Shown: positions 35,265 to 48,240, counted from the stretch's first letter. The stretch is DNA of 64,000 nt from Castanea sativa (GCF_040712315.1 NC_134018.1:40425335-40489334); one strand, 5' to 3'. Notes: a model not told the origin generated them from the sequence alone. A program made the numbers and translations.

Positions 35265-36060
35265 GGTAAAACTTAGAGAAAATCCAATTACATTCTATAA
35301 TTGACGTCCAATTTTGCACAATGTATCCTAAATTATTTATTTTAAAAGTGTTTTGTTTCCTAATTTTAGAGTCAAATGTGGAACCATATCAATAGAGACA
35401 AACTGCTATCACTGGACCAGTAGTAATTACTTTCTTATTTGGTACAGAATCAGAGAACACTCATTTCATGAAAAGAGAAAAACAATGATAAAAGAGAAAT
35501 AGTTTCTTGGTTCCAATCTTGTAGATGGGGGAGGGTACTTGGGTTTTCTCTAAATTGTATTTGTTTTATAGTGAAACTCTCTCTCTTTCTCTCTCTCCTA
35601 TTATTTTCTTTTCAAAATAAAGTGCATAGAATACATAGTGATTGATACATCCACTAACATTAAAAATTCTAAACTTTATTGATGCTGAAGTGAGTTTAGT
35701 TGTTCTTGTGGTTGATGGGATCCTTGTTGAACCAAACTAGTAGGGTTGGTTTTAATGGTGGTGGTGGGGTTGTGAAGGGGGTGTTCAATTATGTTTCATT
35801 ATTTGTTAAATTGGTAGTTGTGTGGTAGACTAGTTGAACTTGATTGCTTTGAATATCTCTTATATATATTGCGAATTAGGATTGATCAAGGGAGGTCAGC
35901 TATGCTTACACTGGCTTTGCTGATTTTGAGGGATTAATTGCTTGAGAAAAGAAAATATATTTGAATTCGTTCATTTTAATATCCAATGCAAGTGGCTTAG
36001 GAATGAGTAAATATTTTCTTTGCTTATGTGGCTATAAAATGTGTCCCCTTTCTTTGTGTG

Positions 36061-36177
<117 letters not shown>

Positions 36178-36419
36178 GCTTATGGGTATTTGATGAATAT
36201 GCTTTCAAATCTGATTAGGATGATATTAAAAAAAAAAAAATCTAAAACGTTAGGCCTTAGGCATGCTCCTTAAAAAGTGAATTAGAATTAGAATATGTCA
36301 TGCTCCTTAAAAAAAAAAAGAAAAAAAAAAAGAGGATTACAATGTTTATGCTTTGCATTCGATCTAATGGGCCAATAGTCACTTAATGGGCCATTAATCA
36401 CCTTTAATTTATGTCAGAT

Positions 36420-38077
36420 ATGGACCCACATCGAGCAGAACCCTCTGTCCAACTTTTTGTTGACGAGATAGCCTATGCATCATTCGAGTTTGCTTTGGGA
36501 TGCTCCTTTGGCAGGCCAGGTATGCACTTGTCCAAAATCGTAGTGTAGTAGAAAAAATTTTCTTACTATGCACTTGTCCCTAGCATTGGCATTTAAGTTT
36601 GAAACATATTTATTACATGCTTAGTGAATGCTATTATTAATACAATGCTGATCCGTTTGCAGGAAGTGCCAGGTGTACTAACTTGTCGTCACTAATTTAT
36701 AAGTGTGCTAGATGGTGGGTTAGATCCACGGATTGGCGCTTATATTGTAGATGCGGGGTTAGAGGGGCTACTTCGGGTCCCAGATATAGACCTTGACCAT
36801 GCATTGATCACGGCGTTGGTGGAGAGATGGCAGCCAGAGACACACTCATTCCACTTGTCCCACGTTGAGATGACCATCACGCTACAAGACATAAAGGTTA
36901 TAATGGGGGTACTTGTAGATGGCTTGCCGATGGTGGGATTTACCAATATACAAGATTGGGGCGACCTCTGCCCTAAATTGCTAGAGCATAGGCCGCCAAA
37001 CAGAGAAGTCAATGCTGGTAAGAACACTGCAATGATGGAAGGGCCGAAGGTAAAAGCCAAATGGCTTGAGGAGCGGTTTAGCAACCCTCTCCCAGCTGAC
37101 ACCACTGAGGTGCTTGTGCAACAGTATGCTCGGTTTTACATACCAGGGATGTTGGGTGGTATGCTGTTTATGGACAAGTCTGACTAACAACTCTCAATTA
37201 TGTATCTGCAATTTTTCAATCCAATCAGCAACGAAAAGAATTATAGTTGGGGTAGTGCAGCACTAAGTTGGCTATATAGACACCTCTGTAGCGCATCAGA
37301 GAAGACAGCCAAGCAGATTGGCAATGCACTGCTATTGGTGCAGTTGTGGGTGTGGGCGAGGTTTCCACACATATGTCCTATGATGAGACATCCACACCAG
37401 GCATTGCCCCCAAGTCCACTTGCTATCAGGTATGTAGGATCTTAGATAGTTACCGTTTTACATTTCCGCATTAACTTTTTCACATGGGAATTATGTAAGT
37501 AACTAATATGAAGGTTATGTCTGTGTTGTTTGCAAGATGGAAATGGGCTAAGTGCACAATTGAACATCCAATGCATGTCCTACGCGCCTATCATGTGTCG
37601 CTTGCTTCGCTACGACCAAATCAGGTATCATACCTTACAAGTGGGTATCGCTTTGGCATGTAGTTGTTGTACTTACAATTCACTTTGGAATGAATAAACA
37701 TTTTTTATTTCAAAGTTAAACATTGTTGTCATGTATTGTTCACATTTGCTACACATTTTTTCTAATTATATTGTTAATATGGTTGTTTGCATCTATTGGA
37801 TCATTGCATATTGTCTGGGAGTCATACATAAATTAATTGGGTTCCTTGCCCGCATATTGTACGGCAGGCCAACAAGTATGGAGGTCTATCGTGCCGCTCA
37901 TACATTTTTGGGTGGTTGAAGGCCATCACACCGAACGTGCTCTCCGACAGTTTAGGATGAAGCAAGGCATACAAGTCGATGTCGATACTTCAACTGAATT
38001 TCACAAGATAACACTCCAAGGCAAGCACGATAAAAACTAGGCTGAAGAACATGTCACGCATATTGCTATTAGTAAAG
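36420..38077 (+). pseudogene. Plant mobile domain (PMD, MAIN/MAIL-type) gene in the MULE, decayed
   Basis: Exon 1 (36420-36521) starts MDPHRAEPSVQLFVDEIAYA. The main exon (36661-37429) gives GVLTCRH, RIGAYIVDAGLEGLLRVPDI, LITALVERWQPETHSFHL, EMTITLQDIKVIMGVLVDG and, after a stop, LYRHLCSASEKTAKQIGNA. Exon 3 (37537-37624) gives RWKWAKCTIEHPMHVLRAY. The last exon includes LPAYCTAGQQVWRS, HHTERALRQFRMKQGIQVD and KITLQGKHDKN. This is the order of the PMD found in MAIN/MAIL proteins, linked to silencing and genome stability, and in transposons. In-frame stops occur near 36691, at 37185, near 37831 and at 38038. No phosphatase-like extension is present. Confidence 0.85.
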
Positions 38078-38513
38078 GTTAGTTGAATTCCCAATTAGTG
38101 ACAAGTATAGTTCACGTGTGGCTTAATTGTATAAAACTCATCGGTTGATAGATAGAGGTAATATGATATTTTGTTGATTTTTACAGTAATAAGGGTGTTC
38201 ATAATAATATGAATTCATTACTCAACAAAGAAATTGGCTTAATAAAATAAAGTTGAAATGGTTGACCTTTTATTATTTTATATGTGTATAAAAAATTAAA
38301 AAAAAAAAATATATATATATATATATATATGGTTAAGTGCACATTATGTCTATGCATATAAATTATTTGAATGATCAAGATTCAATTATTTATATATGTC
38401 TATACACAAGGTCGAGGAGGTTGAGTTTGAATAAATTTTTTTTATCATATGCCAAATTTATATAAGTGATTATAGATTATGACAACTTTTATATTGTTAA
38501 TAACAGATCGCTG

Positions 38514-41455
38514 ATGGATTTTCACTTTTTCTATGTGTACTACGATGGAGAGGTGTATTATCATGAGTTGCATGGGTTGTCATACCAAGGCTCGAACAAA
38601 AAGCAAAAATGTGTTAAAGTGAAGCGTGGGATAGGCCTTATTACATTGCAACGAATAATATTGAAGGCAATGGGGCTAGACCACTCTAGGCATAACATTT
38701 CCATCGTGTATCGAGCACCTCAACGGGTTTTAGACACCCAAGTTTTCTACAATTCACTACAGTTATCGGGTGGCGTCGAAGTGAAGATGATGTGGGAAGT
38801 TGTTGAACAAATGGTGGTGAAAGGATTCGTTGCTTCGAATCTCTATGTCACTGTTGAGCCCACCATAGTAGAGGCTGGAGAAGGTTCACAACATACTGTT
38901 TTGGATGAAACTGTAGATGAGCACATCGACTCAATTCCATTACAGTTTTATCAAGGGTGTGCAGAGAACACAAGAGATGGGTATGGCAGTGAACTGTGGC
39001 AGACATTTCCCCATGTGAACTCGATTGAGGAGGAGGAAGGGCCCCAGGAAGTGCATGAAGGAGAGCATTTATCTCATGATGAGCTGCATGGGGGAACATC
39101 CGAAAATGAAGATGATCACGGACTTGGTGATGATGCAACCCATATTGATGTTACTAGGGATGACTTTGAAGAGTTCCTAGATACCATGGGTGAACATGAG
39201 GATGTTAATCATATCGAAGATGTGGTTGTAAAAGAGAATAGAGACACATGCCCCGGTCCTGATCCTACGCCGGAATGGTTCACCAAAAACACTTGGGATA
39301 ATATGTTTGATCCATCACTGGTTATGCTAGCAGTTGTATCAAGTTGGACGCCTGGGGAGCAACTAATGAAAGGGATGGTATTCACGACTAAATTGGCGGT
39401 GCCACATGCATTGACTTAGTACGCAGTGCAAGAGAACTTTAGCTTCAAAACTGAGCATTCAGACTCAAAGAGGTTTATGGTGAGTTGTGAGGATGATTCC
39501 TGTCCATGGTCAATTTATGCGATCTGTTGCAAGGGAGACAATGTCTGGAAGATTGCAAAATGCAAGGGCCCCCACACGTGCAACAAAATTCCGAATGCTC
39601 ATGATGGTCGGATGATTGATTTAGCCTAGCATACGCACTTGAGCTCTATATACGAGAAGACCCCACGTATAAGATAAAGAACTTATGCCACGTTGCTTTG
39701 GCAGACTTAAAACACGAAGTATCTCACTACAAGGCATTCTTTAACTTGCATTCTTTTTTCAATACAATGTAGAGACATCAGTCTTCATGGAAGTATAAGC
39801 ATTATATTTTTTCCCAAAACCCATGAATACCTTATATTATAAAAATGAAATTGAAAAAAAAAAAGAAAAAAAGAAAAAGGAATAAAGAGAAAGAAATCTT
39901 ATCTTCATCTTATAGCCTTACAAGTCTTGATTTGTTTTCTTCAACTATAATTATTTAACTTGTATTCATTTATATCATAATCATTATGGTTCACATACAA
40001 GGTATGGGATGCCAAACAAAAGGTCATTGAAGCTATATATGAGGATTTTAAGTAGTCTTATGCAGAGTTGCCGCATTTTTTGGCAGGACTTAAGGATGCA
40101 AGTCCGAGTAAAAAGTATAAGTTACTAATGAATGATAATTATGTACGGAGAACCCGTACATTCAAGTCCTTATTTTGGGCGTTTCGTCCATGTATTGTTG
40201 GGTTCAAGCACTGTAGGCCTATGATTAGCATTGATGCAACCCACTTCTATGGAAAATATAAAGAGAAATCGATGATTGCAATGGCGACAGATGCTAATAA
40301 TAAGATTTATCCACTAGCCTTCACCGTTGTTGAGAGCAGGAGCACAGAGACTTGGGGTTAGTTCTTGGCTTGTATAAGAAGGTATGTTACCGACCGGAGC
40401 AAGCTATGTGTCATATCTGATAGACACCCTGGGATACAAGCCGTCTTCAGAGACACTAATCGAGACTTTTTGCAACCTCCCATAAAAAAAACATCGTTAC
40501 TACCTTCGTCATCTATGCAATAACATCAACACTAGATGGAACAATGAAATTTAAAGAATATAGTATAGAGGGCAACAAGTGTTGCCCAGAAGCGAAAGTT
40601 CAATGCCACCTTCAATTTAATTGAGAATGTCAACTGAGATGCGCACCAATATCTGAAAGATGTACCCAAAGAGAAATGGGCTCTAACTTTTTACGAGGGT
40701 TACCGTTATGGGGCGATGACTACAAACGTCTCCGAGTGCTTCAATGGTGTTTTAAAAGGTGCTCACAGCCTACCCATTACGGCAATGGTGAAATACACAT
40801 GGTTCAAACTGAATGCTTACTTCGATGATCGTTGCAATAAGAGCATAGCGCAGTTAAATTTGGGGAAAAAATGGTGTAAATATGCCTTGGATATCTTCAT
40901 GAGAAATAAGGCGAAGGCAGAGCATCACAGGGTGACGAGATTGAGCGTGCAACAACAATCGTATTAAGTAGATACACCACATAATCCAGGGACTACTAGA
41001 CATGGGGATCACACACATGGAGTTAATTTGCTGCAAAGAACTTGCACATGTCAGAAATGGAAACTGTACAGGATACCATGTTCACATGTCATTGTAGTTT
41101 GTGTTAAGTATCAACACGATGTAGAGCAGTACATTGACCCATTCTATAGCGTGAACGCATTGTTCCAGAGCTATGCTCCCGTTTTCCCTGCGTTGAAAGA
41201 TAGACTATCATGGTCAGATCCTAAAGAAACTCGAAGGGTCATCCCTAACCCCCGATTGATCCAAGAGAAAGGTCGCCTTGTCTCAATACGAATCAAGAAT
41301 GAGATGGACGAGGGCGGGAAACGGCCGAGAACCACACCATGGAAAGAGGGGGGGGGGAAGGTGAAATACGGGTTGTGTGACCAAAAGGGGCATAACTGAA
41401 GAACATGTCCTAAGCGGAACGAGGTATCGATGAGTGGTGATCTCACAGACTAGGA
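38514..41455 (+). pseudogene. MURA-type Mutator transposase, decayed
   Basis: ATG at 38514 follows a splice acceptor (AACAG at 38506). Domains in order: an N-terminal PB1-like region (FFYVYYDGEVYYHELHG); an acidic spacer; the MuDR DNA-binding domain (39420-39740: ENFSFKTEHSDSKRFMVSCE, CPWSIYAI, CKGPHTCN, then a frameshift to DPTYKIKNLCHVALADLKHE); and the catalytic domain (40002-40620: MISIDATHFYGKYKEK with the first Asp, LCVISDRHPGIQAVF with the second). Next come TTNVSECFNGVLKGA with a candidate Glu (40716-40967), the SWIM zinc finger CTCQKWKLYRIPCSHV (41041-41088), and a C-terminal knuckle-like CDQKGHN.RTCP. Stops at 39417, 40053, 40359, 40566, 40635, 40965 and 41397, plus frameshifts, inactivate it. 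Confidence 0.9.
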
Positions 41456-41964
41456 ATGCTAAGTTTGAACTGTGGCATCCTTCTAAATGCAACTTGAAAC
41501 AAAATGCATGATATATGCCATTAGATCAAAATGCATGCTACATGCCATTCAATTATGTATTTTTAAAACTTAAGAAAAATTGGATAAAATTTTAAGGACC
41601 AAATATGACATTTATACTATAAGCTACTTTCTCTTTCGGATGCATACAAAAAGTAAGGCACCCTCCTTAGCATGATCATCTTCAAGTACCCTACATGAAG
41701 GGTGTCAACTTTGACTTGGCCTCTGTTAACATGATCATCTTCAAGTACCCTACCATTCAAGAACATTGCTAATTAAAGGTGTCAAATTTTTATGCTCACA
41801 ACCAATTAGTCAATTTACTAATTCTATTATAGTGATTTCTTTGCTTGTGAAGGTTTAATGCCTGCCAGATTCAGTAATGATGATATTAAAAACCAGTTGC
41901 CTAGAATTTGATGTTGTGGTTGATGTCTTGCTGTGTAATCATTAATGTGTATTACTGAAATAGG

Positions 41965-42010
<46 letters not shown>

Positions 42011-43438
42011 CAATATATGCTTAACCTGTTGTCTATAGTTTGATGTTGTGGTTGATGTTCTTGCTATTTAATGTGTATTACTGAAATAAGTTGAAGATTT
42101 ATTTTTTCAATACAAGCTGCCTAAAATAACTTGTGGGCTACATGAATTTATGTGCATGGATTTACACATTTTAGTTTATCCATCTTTTTAACTAGTATTT
42201 TTGGACTACTGATCCAGTAGTAGTTTAGCAGTGAGTGTTCTTTTCTCCAATTTAAAATTGGATTGTTTTATGTTCTATTTCATTTTTGTGTGCATGTGCG
42301 TGGATAAGGTGAACTTTTATAAATATAAATTCGAGCTTTGCTTGTGTTTTAACCAGGGATTTAGAAAGATCGAATCCTGAGAAGTGGGGTTTGCAAATGA
42401 AGAGGTTGTAACAGGAGAAAAACATTTTTTGAAGAATATTCATCAATGCAACCCAGCTCATAGTCATTACATGCAGAACCAAGATCATGTTTCAGTCCCA
42501 TTAACCGAACAGAAAAATAGTATTTTGACGTGAAAATTAATAGACAACCACTTGCTTCACTTGGACCTACAGAGGCATCAAAGACAAGGAAACATTTGAG
42601 TTTCAATTACGACTTTAGGTGAGAAATTGTGGAATATGGAACAAAAGACAGGCAATATGACTCTACTTATTGGTTGTGGTAACTATGACATATTATGTCT
42701 GTTTACAACCAGAAGTAAGCTGGTTATTTGTTTTACTCATGTAAATGGTGTTTGACTCTACTTATTTGTTGTGGTAATTATGGCAATTTTTGCTAAATGT
42801 AAATGGTGGCAACTATATACTAGATATTCTTGTTTTATTGATTTAATTTTTTGACAATTGAGCATAGGTGGAAATCTAACTTATAAGTATCAATTTTGAC
42901 CCAAAAAAATCTAATTTAAATCAAGATGATTCTATGAAATTGGATTATTGACCTTTTTGTCAAATTGAGCTACCTTAAGGAATCTCCTCATAAACACATA
43001 TGGGGTAGGCACAAACAACTTAAATTGTAATGTGTTCACCATAAATCTCTCCTATAAGCAAGGGAAATCATTAAATTTATTTTAATAGCAAAACTAAGGA
43101 AAGGAAACTAGTGGGAACCAATTAAGGATATTACCATATCAAGAACTTCTTCTCTTGTATAAGCCTTGTTTGATATCATAACAAGATCCTCCACAATAGG
43201 GTCAAAAACTTCCTTGTATTTGCAAGCTAATAGCATGGCTGTTAGCCCAACCAATTAAAGCTCCTTTCTGAGAACTGTTTGGTGCTCTAAGAACCTGTCT
43301 ATAAGGTTGACAGTGAGGAATAAGGTCTCGTCCATAAGCTCAAATTTGCAGTGAACTTGTTAGTACAACCAATTTCATTATTCAATTTCCAGTACAAATT
43401 TTCAGCGTCACTCAAATGTCCCTACAACTGCCTTAATA
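41456..43438 (+). other. MULE 3' non-coding region
   Basis: AT-rich, with a (TA)n tract at 41967-42008. A direct repeat of about 52 bp (GATGTTGTGGTTGATG ... TGTGTATTACTGAAATA) occurs at 41910 and 42042. No gene is recognised. The frames at 42252-42606 have no known motif. Confidence 0.6.
41967..42008. repeat. (TA)n microsatellite
   Basis: About 21 TA units in the MULE 3' region, between the two 52-bp direct repeats. Confidence 0.93.
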
Positions 43439-43790
43439 TGATTTTGCTTTGCACACAAGAACGGGGCCTCACATACAGATTGATACTCGAGTTTAATGGA
43501 CTCAGGTACTGCTAACACAGTACTCGAGTTTCGTGGACTCGAGTATCAATCTGTATGATTTTTCTTTGTACTCAAGAATAGGGCCTCACATACAGATTGA
43601 TACTCAAGTTTAATGGACTTAGGTACTGCTAACACAGTACTCAAGTTTTATGGACTCGAGTATCAATTTGTATGATTTTGCTTTGCACTCAAGAAATTGG
43701 GGTCTCACATACAGATTGATACTCGAGTTTAATGAACTCGGGTACCACACTAATACAGTACTCGAGTCCAAGAAACTGGAGTACCAAGTG
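43439..43790. repeat. Three ~117-bp subterminal tandem repeats of the MULE
   Basis: Units begin near 43439, 43556 and 43673. Each holds CTCACATACAGATTGATACTC, GAGTTTAATGRACT and AACACAGTACTC-type segments. The last unit runs into the right TIR. The recurring ACTCGAGT palindrome is shared with both TIRs. Confidence 0.88.
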
Positions 43791-43995
43791 GCATTTTTTA
43801 ATGCCCAAATGCTAGCTCAACCAGCACCACAATAGAATAGAAACTAGGAACTCGAGTTTGCTAAACTCAAGTACCATTTAGAACTCGAGTTTAGTAAACT
43901 CAAGTACGTAAAAAGTGGTAGATCCCTATTTAGTTCCGAAACAGTGCTAAATTACTACAAATTTTATGAAATGATGGTATTTGGCCATTTTCACC
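43735..43995 (-). repeat. MULE right terminal inverted repeat
   Basis: This is the inverted counterpart of 33385-33635. It ends with GGCCATTTTCACC before the duplicated CCTTGTTTCA. Confidence 0.87.
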
Positions 43996-44137
43996 CCTTG
44001 TTTCAACAATAAAATATTTTTTCTGCATTTTTTGGTGTTTAGTAGTTAGTGCACCCAATTTTTGTTAATTTATATTAAATATGATCAACAGAAAACAAAC
44101 CGAATAGAGTACTTTAGTTTGTTGTTTGCTTTTTTTC

Positions 44138-45416
44138 TTGTTTTTTTTTATAATCTGAAACTTTTATTAGAAACAAAAGAGCAACTACAACCTTCTGGAC
44201 TCTCTCAGAACAACAGAAGAGAAACAGTTTGGACTAAAGCTAATATCAAAAGAGCCAAAAAAATTACAAGATAAAGACCACTTGGCTAAAGAATGGGCTG
44301 CCTCATTGCAGAGTCTGGGCACCCATCTAACAAAAACATTACTTGAATTACATAAAATAGACCTCAAATCAGAGCATAAAAACTTGATTCTCCAAGGGGA
44401 AGGTGCTGAAGATTTCGAGAAAAGCTAGACCACGACTTGAGAATCTGTTTCCACTACGACAGAATCACATACCAAGGCCGAATCTAAAGAAAGAGCCCAT
44501 CTCACTACTTCCACTTCAGCTTGGAGAGGGAAGGTGGTGTTCACTTTTCTTGAACTAGCAAATACCACATTCCCTCTCCAATCTCTCGTGACCGTAGCAA
44601 TGGCAAAGAATCTAGGACCCACAGCAACATCTACATTTATTTCTAAGCTTAGTCTTGGTGGAGAGCTTCAGACCAAGGCCAAAGTAGAAACTTGGGGTCT
44701 AGCAGGGCGGGGGGGGGGGGGGTCTTGCACTTTTATGCTCAACAAAAAGGTTGGAAATTTTGGCTGCAACTCCTTCTAAATTTATAGCCATGTTCTCAAA
44801 GATGGAATGATTCCTCTGCTTCCAAATAACATCACAAAAGATGGCACCAAACAAAAAAAAAGTCTTCTTTTTGGCTAGGCATCAGATTATTTGCAAAATT
44901 CGGAGATAAAAGGAAATTGACAAACTCTGAAGGGGAACCAAAATTCAAAACTTCCATTCTCAAACCCCACTGGCTTTGATACCATAATACTTTAGCAATG
45001 GGACAAACCGTGAAGAGGTGCAAGGTTGTCTCCTCTGTCGAACTACAAAGAGAGCAACAAACATCCAAATTCTCATTAAACCTGCTAATGACCTCTTTAG
45101 AGGGCAACACATTAGCAACAATTCTCCAAAGAAGCATCTTGAAATGATCATGTAATTTTGACTTCCAAATCTGACCTCTAACAGCATCAGTATTGGAGGG
45201 GGGAGATTCCACACTAGAGAGCCAATAAGTAGATTTTACGGAGAACAACCCATATTTTGAAGCGGTCCAAGCCCAACAATCTTCATTTTGGAACACAAGG
45301 ATGGGGATGTTTAGAATTAGTTCAACCACAGGCTCTTCAAACGAATAATTTAGTTTGGACATGTCCCAATTTTTGTAGTCTGATGTTAATAGTTGCGACA
45401 CAACCAAGGCCAAATC
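44138..45416 (-). mobile_element. LINE (non-LTR retrotransposon) 3' end
   Basis: The minus strand ends in a short poly-A run (44138-44150) preceded by AATAAAAG. Coding parts are: a zinc-binding domain downstream of RT (44832-45413: WTASKYGLFSVKSTYWL, IWKSKLHDHFKMLLWRIVAN, LPSKEVISRFN, CCSLCSSTEETTLHLFTVC); then a plant-type RNase H (44425-44622: ATVTRDWRGNVVFASSRK, AEVEVVRWAL, VVVETDSQVVV); then its C-terminal piece (44185-44367: VRWVPRLCNEAAHSLAKW). The frames are separated by stops. 5' truncation is usual for LINEs. The RT fragment at 46671-46775 probably belongs to the same copy. Confidence 0.87.
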
Positions 45417-46664
45417 TGAGTTTGCGCCCTCGTAGCAATATAATTCTCAGAGTACCAAGGTCGAACCACAAGAAGCAAAGTAAATTCAAAGACAATATAA
45501 TTAAATAACAATTTGGGTGAAGAAGAAAAATACTTTTTCTTGGTGATTGTTAACAAGAATAATAATAAAAACTGATTTAAATCAATAATGTAAATACTAG
45601 GGCATCGAGGTGTTTCCCTATATCGATATGAGATTCTTTGTGATCTAAGAAAATATCTATTTCATAATTGATTGTTCTTATACAATTAAAGACTTATGAT
45701 TCAGTTGAACTAAGACAATTCAAGAACGCATGATAACCTCGATTAATAATGCGGTTAAAAAAGTTTTTCAGAAAAATCCATTCACTTTAAAATCTGATTT
45801 TTGTTTGAAACTATTAGAAATTCATCTAAACAATAAGAAAAACATTATTGAACTTATTGAAAGCATGGAAAAACTAATACATCAAAAGAAATCTAATTGA
45901 ACAATCAAATATGCTGTTGATAAAATCTTAGAAAGAATCCCATTGAATATTCATACTGTATAGCATAAACATAACCTCTAGTCCTAGCAAAGAGTTTAGG
46001 CTGCCATTAGAGAAAGAAAAATACAAGGTTTTTTTTGCCCAAAATTCATTCTCACAGCCTCCCTTCTAAAACCCTAACGTCTAAGTGTGCAAAGAAAATA
46101 AAACTTTTACTATTTTAATTTCAGTCCAGGTTTACAGCAGTAACTTGTGAGTTAATTTCGGCCTTCAAAACTTGAGAATTTCGAAAAACTCAAAACTGGA
46201 AAGTTGTATATATTTAAGCCACGGTTCCAACCCATCTGACTTTGTGTCAATTGGATTTTTGAGGAGAGAGATACACCCAAAATACTGATCGGTGCTCAGA
46301 TCAGATTTTTCCTTTTCAAATTCTGGCTCTTTGATTTCTTTCCTTATTTGAAACTTCCAAACATGGTAGACGATCCAAGCACTCCAGCTGCACCTCCTTA
46401 GACATTTAAGCATGGTCCTTTAACTCCAATTAATTCTAGTTTGGCCTCCATTCTCTCACAAATTCATGTAAACTCATCTTTCTCACATGATTTCCTGAAA
46501 GTAGAAAATTACACACAATGAATGACATCTTATTCAAGAAATTATGTAAAGATAAATGATAGGGACAAATGCAAATCATGGCTTAATTCTACAAATTAAG
46601 CATAGTAATAAGAAGATAATGTCTACATAAATATATAACAAGTATACATTTTAAGACGTTATCA
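45417..46664 (-). mobile_element. Solo-LTR-like block inside the LINE
   Basis: On the minus strand it starts TGATAACGTCTTAAAATG and ends GGGCGCAAACTCA, so it has TG...CA ends. LINE sequence lies on both sides (zinc-binding domain left, RT motif right), which shows an insertion. I see no matching 5-bp flanks, and about 400 codons of LINE RT are missing between the two parts, so a deletion must accompany it. Confidence 0.45.
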
Positions 46665-46775
46665 GGACCGCAATCAAAAAATTCCATTTCATTCTATCAT
46701 AGGCTTTTTGGAAATCTAACTTGATGGCAAGATAACCTTTTTTCTTCCCTGTGTGTTTGAAAGTATGCACTATCA
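46665..46775 (-). pseudogene. LINE reverse transcriptase fragment
   Basis: The minus strand encodes GKKKGYLAIKLDFQKAYDRM followed by KWNFLI, the palm motif with the first catalytic Asp of plant LINE RT. Only about 35 codons remain. Confidence 0.8.
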
Positions 46776-46926
46776 TAAAATGGACATCATAAGCTCAAAT
46801 CGTATTTTAATTATTTTAAAAATTAAAAGAAAAAATGCAATGAAAAAAAATGTGTTTGCATTTTTTCTTTTAATTTTTAAAATAAATAAAATATGATTTG
46901 AGCTTATAACGTCCATTTTATGATAA
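46771..46926. mobile_element. Foldback element with ~70-bp arms
   Basis: The left arm (46771-46842) and right arm (46855-46926) are near-perfect inverted copies (ATCATAAAATGGACATCATA against TATAACGTCCATTTTATGAT). They are separated by about 12 bp. The fragment is a foldback MITE or a recent inverted duplication and would fold into a long stable hairpin. Confidence 0.8.
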
Positions 46927-47423
46927 TTTTTCTTTACAAGATAAAAACGTTTTAGTTTAGATAACTAGAATCTAGAACCCATAGCAGATGTTTTTAATTT
47001 GCTAATTGACTTTATTCTATAATCACTTCTAGATATTTGTGTTGCAAACACATTTTACTCTAGGATTTATTTTTTCATGATAAACATATGGCTTGAGATA
47101 AACAATTTGTAGTTTTGGTCCTTTTCAAACAACATTAAGTAAGATATGGTTTTGAATGAATGACATGTAAGAAGACCCTCAATACATAAGATATCACATT
47201 CTGTTGGAACATTTTAATATTAATTAATTAAAATGAATAAATATTACAACATAAATGTAAAGATGTGGGAGTAAATATGGAAGATAAGAAATTAGTGAAA
47301 ATGTTTAATCTCACATTGAAAAGAAGAGAGACTATTTTATTCTTTTTACTTGTAGTAATTAATGGGTTAATATGAATTGACTCAGATATTGGGCTAGATA
47401 CATGCGCAAGAGAGAGGTGAAGG

Positions 47424-48240
47424 GTGGAGGTGTCAAAGGTCCTCTTCTACTTAAGTCTTCTCAAAGTTGCCTACATCCTTACTGATAAGAATCCATCAAA
47501 GGTTTCTATGGATGAGATGAGTGAGGAAGAAGTTAGTCTCCATCCAGAAAAAATAGATAAATATACAAAATATGAATATAATTGTCGCTCTTATCTTTTG
47601 AATTGTCTTGCCGATTATTTCTATGATTATTATGATACAACTTATAATTCTGCAAAGAAAATTTGGAAAGCTTTACAAAACAAGTATGATACCGAGGAGG
47701 CTGGTGCAAAGAAGTATGCTACTAGTAGATTTTTCCGCTACCAAATGGTGGATGGAAAATCGGTGGTGAATCAAACACAAGACTTCCAAATGATTGTGGC
47801 AGAATTGAGATCCAAAAGCATAAAAATTGGAGACAATTTGGTGGTAGCTGGCATAATTCATAAACTACCATAATCTTTGAGGGAGTTCCAAAAGACTTTG
47901 CGGCACAAACAAAATGAGACATCCTTGAAGACTTTGATCACATGCATCCGTGTGGAGGAGGAGGCTAGAGGACAAGATGCACTCATGACACAAGAGAGCA
48001 ATGATAATTCCACCACAAAGGTAAACCTTATTTCAGCCAATAATAATATTCCCAAAAATCATTTTCCCAAAAAAGATCAATTGAAGCCTAAAAAAAGAGT
48101 TTTCAAAAATAATAATAGACCTCAAGGAAGGGGAAACCCGAATAAAAATTACAATAAGAACTAATGACCCCCTTCACAAGATCAATTTAATAGATCTTGT
48201 TTTGTCTATGGCAAGAGTGGGCATATTGCTCGGTTTTGCA
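47424..48240 (+). pseudogene. copia D gag
   Basis: The main frame (47424-47873) has [37 protein letters not shown] and [12 protein letters not shown], the UBN2-type gag core. After one TAA (47871-47873) the same reading continues as [20 protein letters not shown] and the basic stretch [14 protein letters not shown]. The knuckle CFVYGKSGHIARFC (second Cys replaced by Tyr) lies near 48198-48240. The gag N-terminus is lost at the junction with the LTR. The M at 47424 is in-frame by chance rather than a native start. Confidence 0.82.

Noticed and set aside
36420..38077. Recoding or an alternative code to explain the PMD stops
   Set aside because: The transposase gene next to it also has frameshifts and stops, so ordinary decay is the simpler explanation.
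38848..39138. Minus-strand frame opposite the transposase
   Set aside because: A shadow of the MURA acidic spacer. No motif of its own.
43439..43790. CRISPR-like repeat array
   Set aside because: The three units are contiguous 117-bp repeats without unique spacers, at the end of a transposon in a plant genome.
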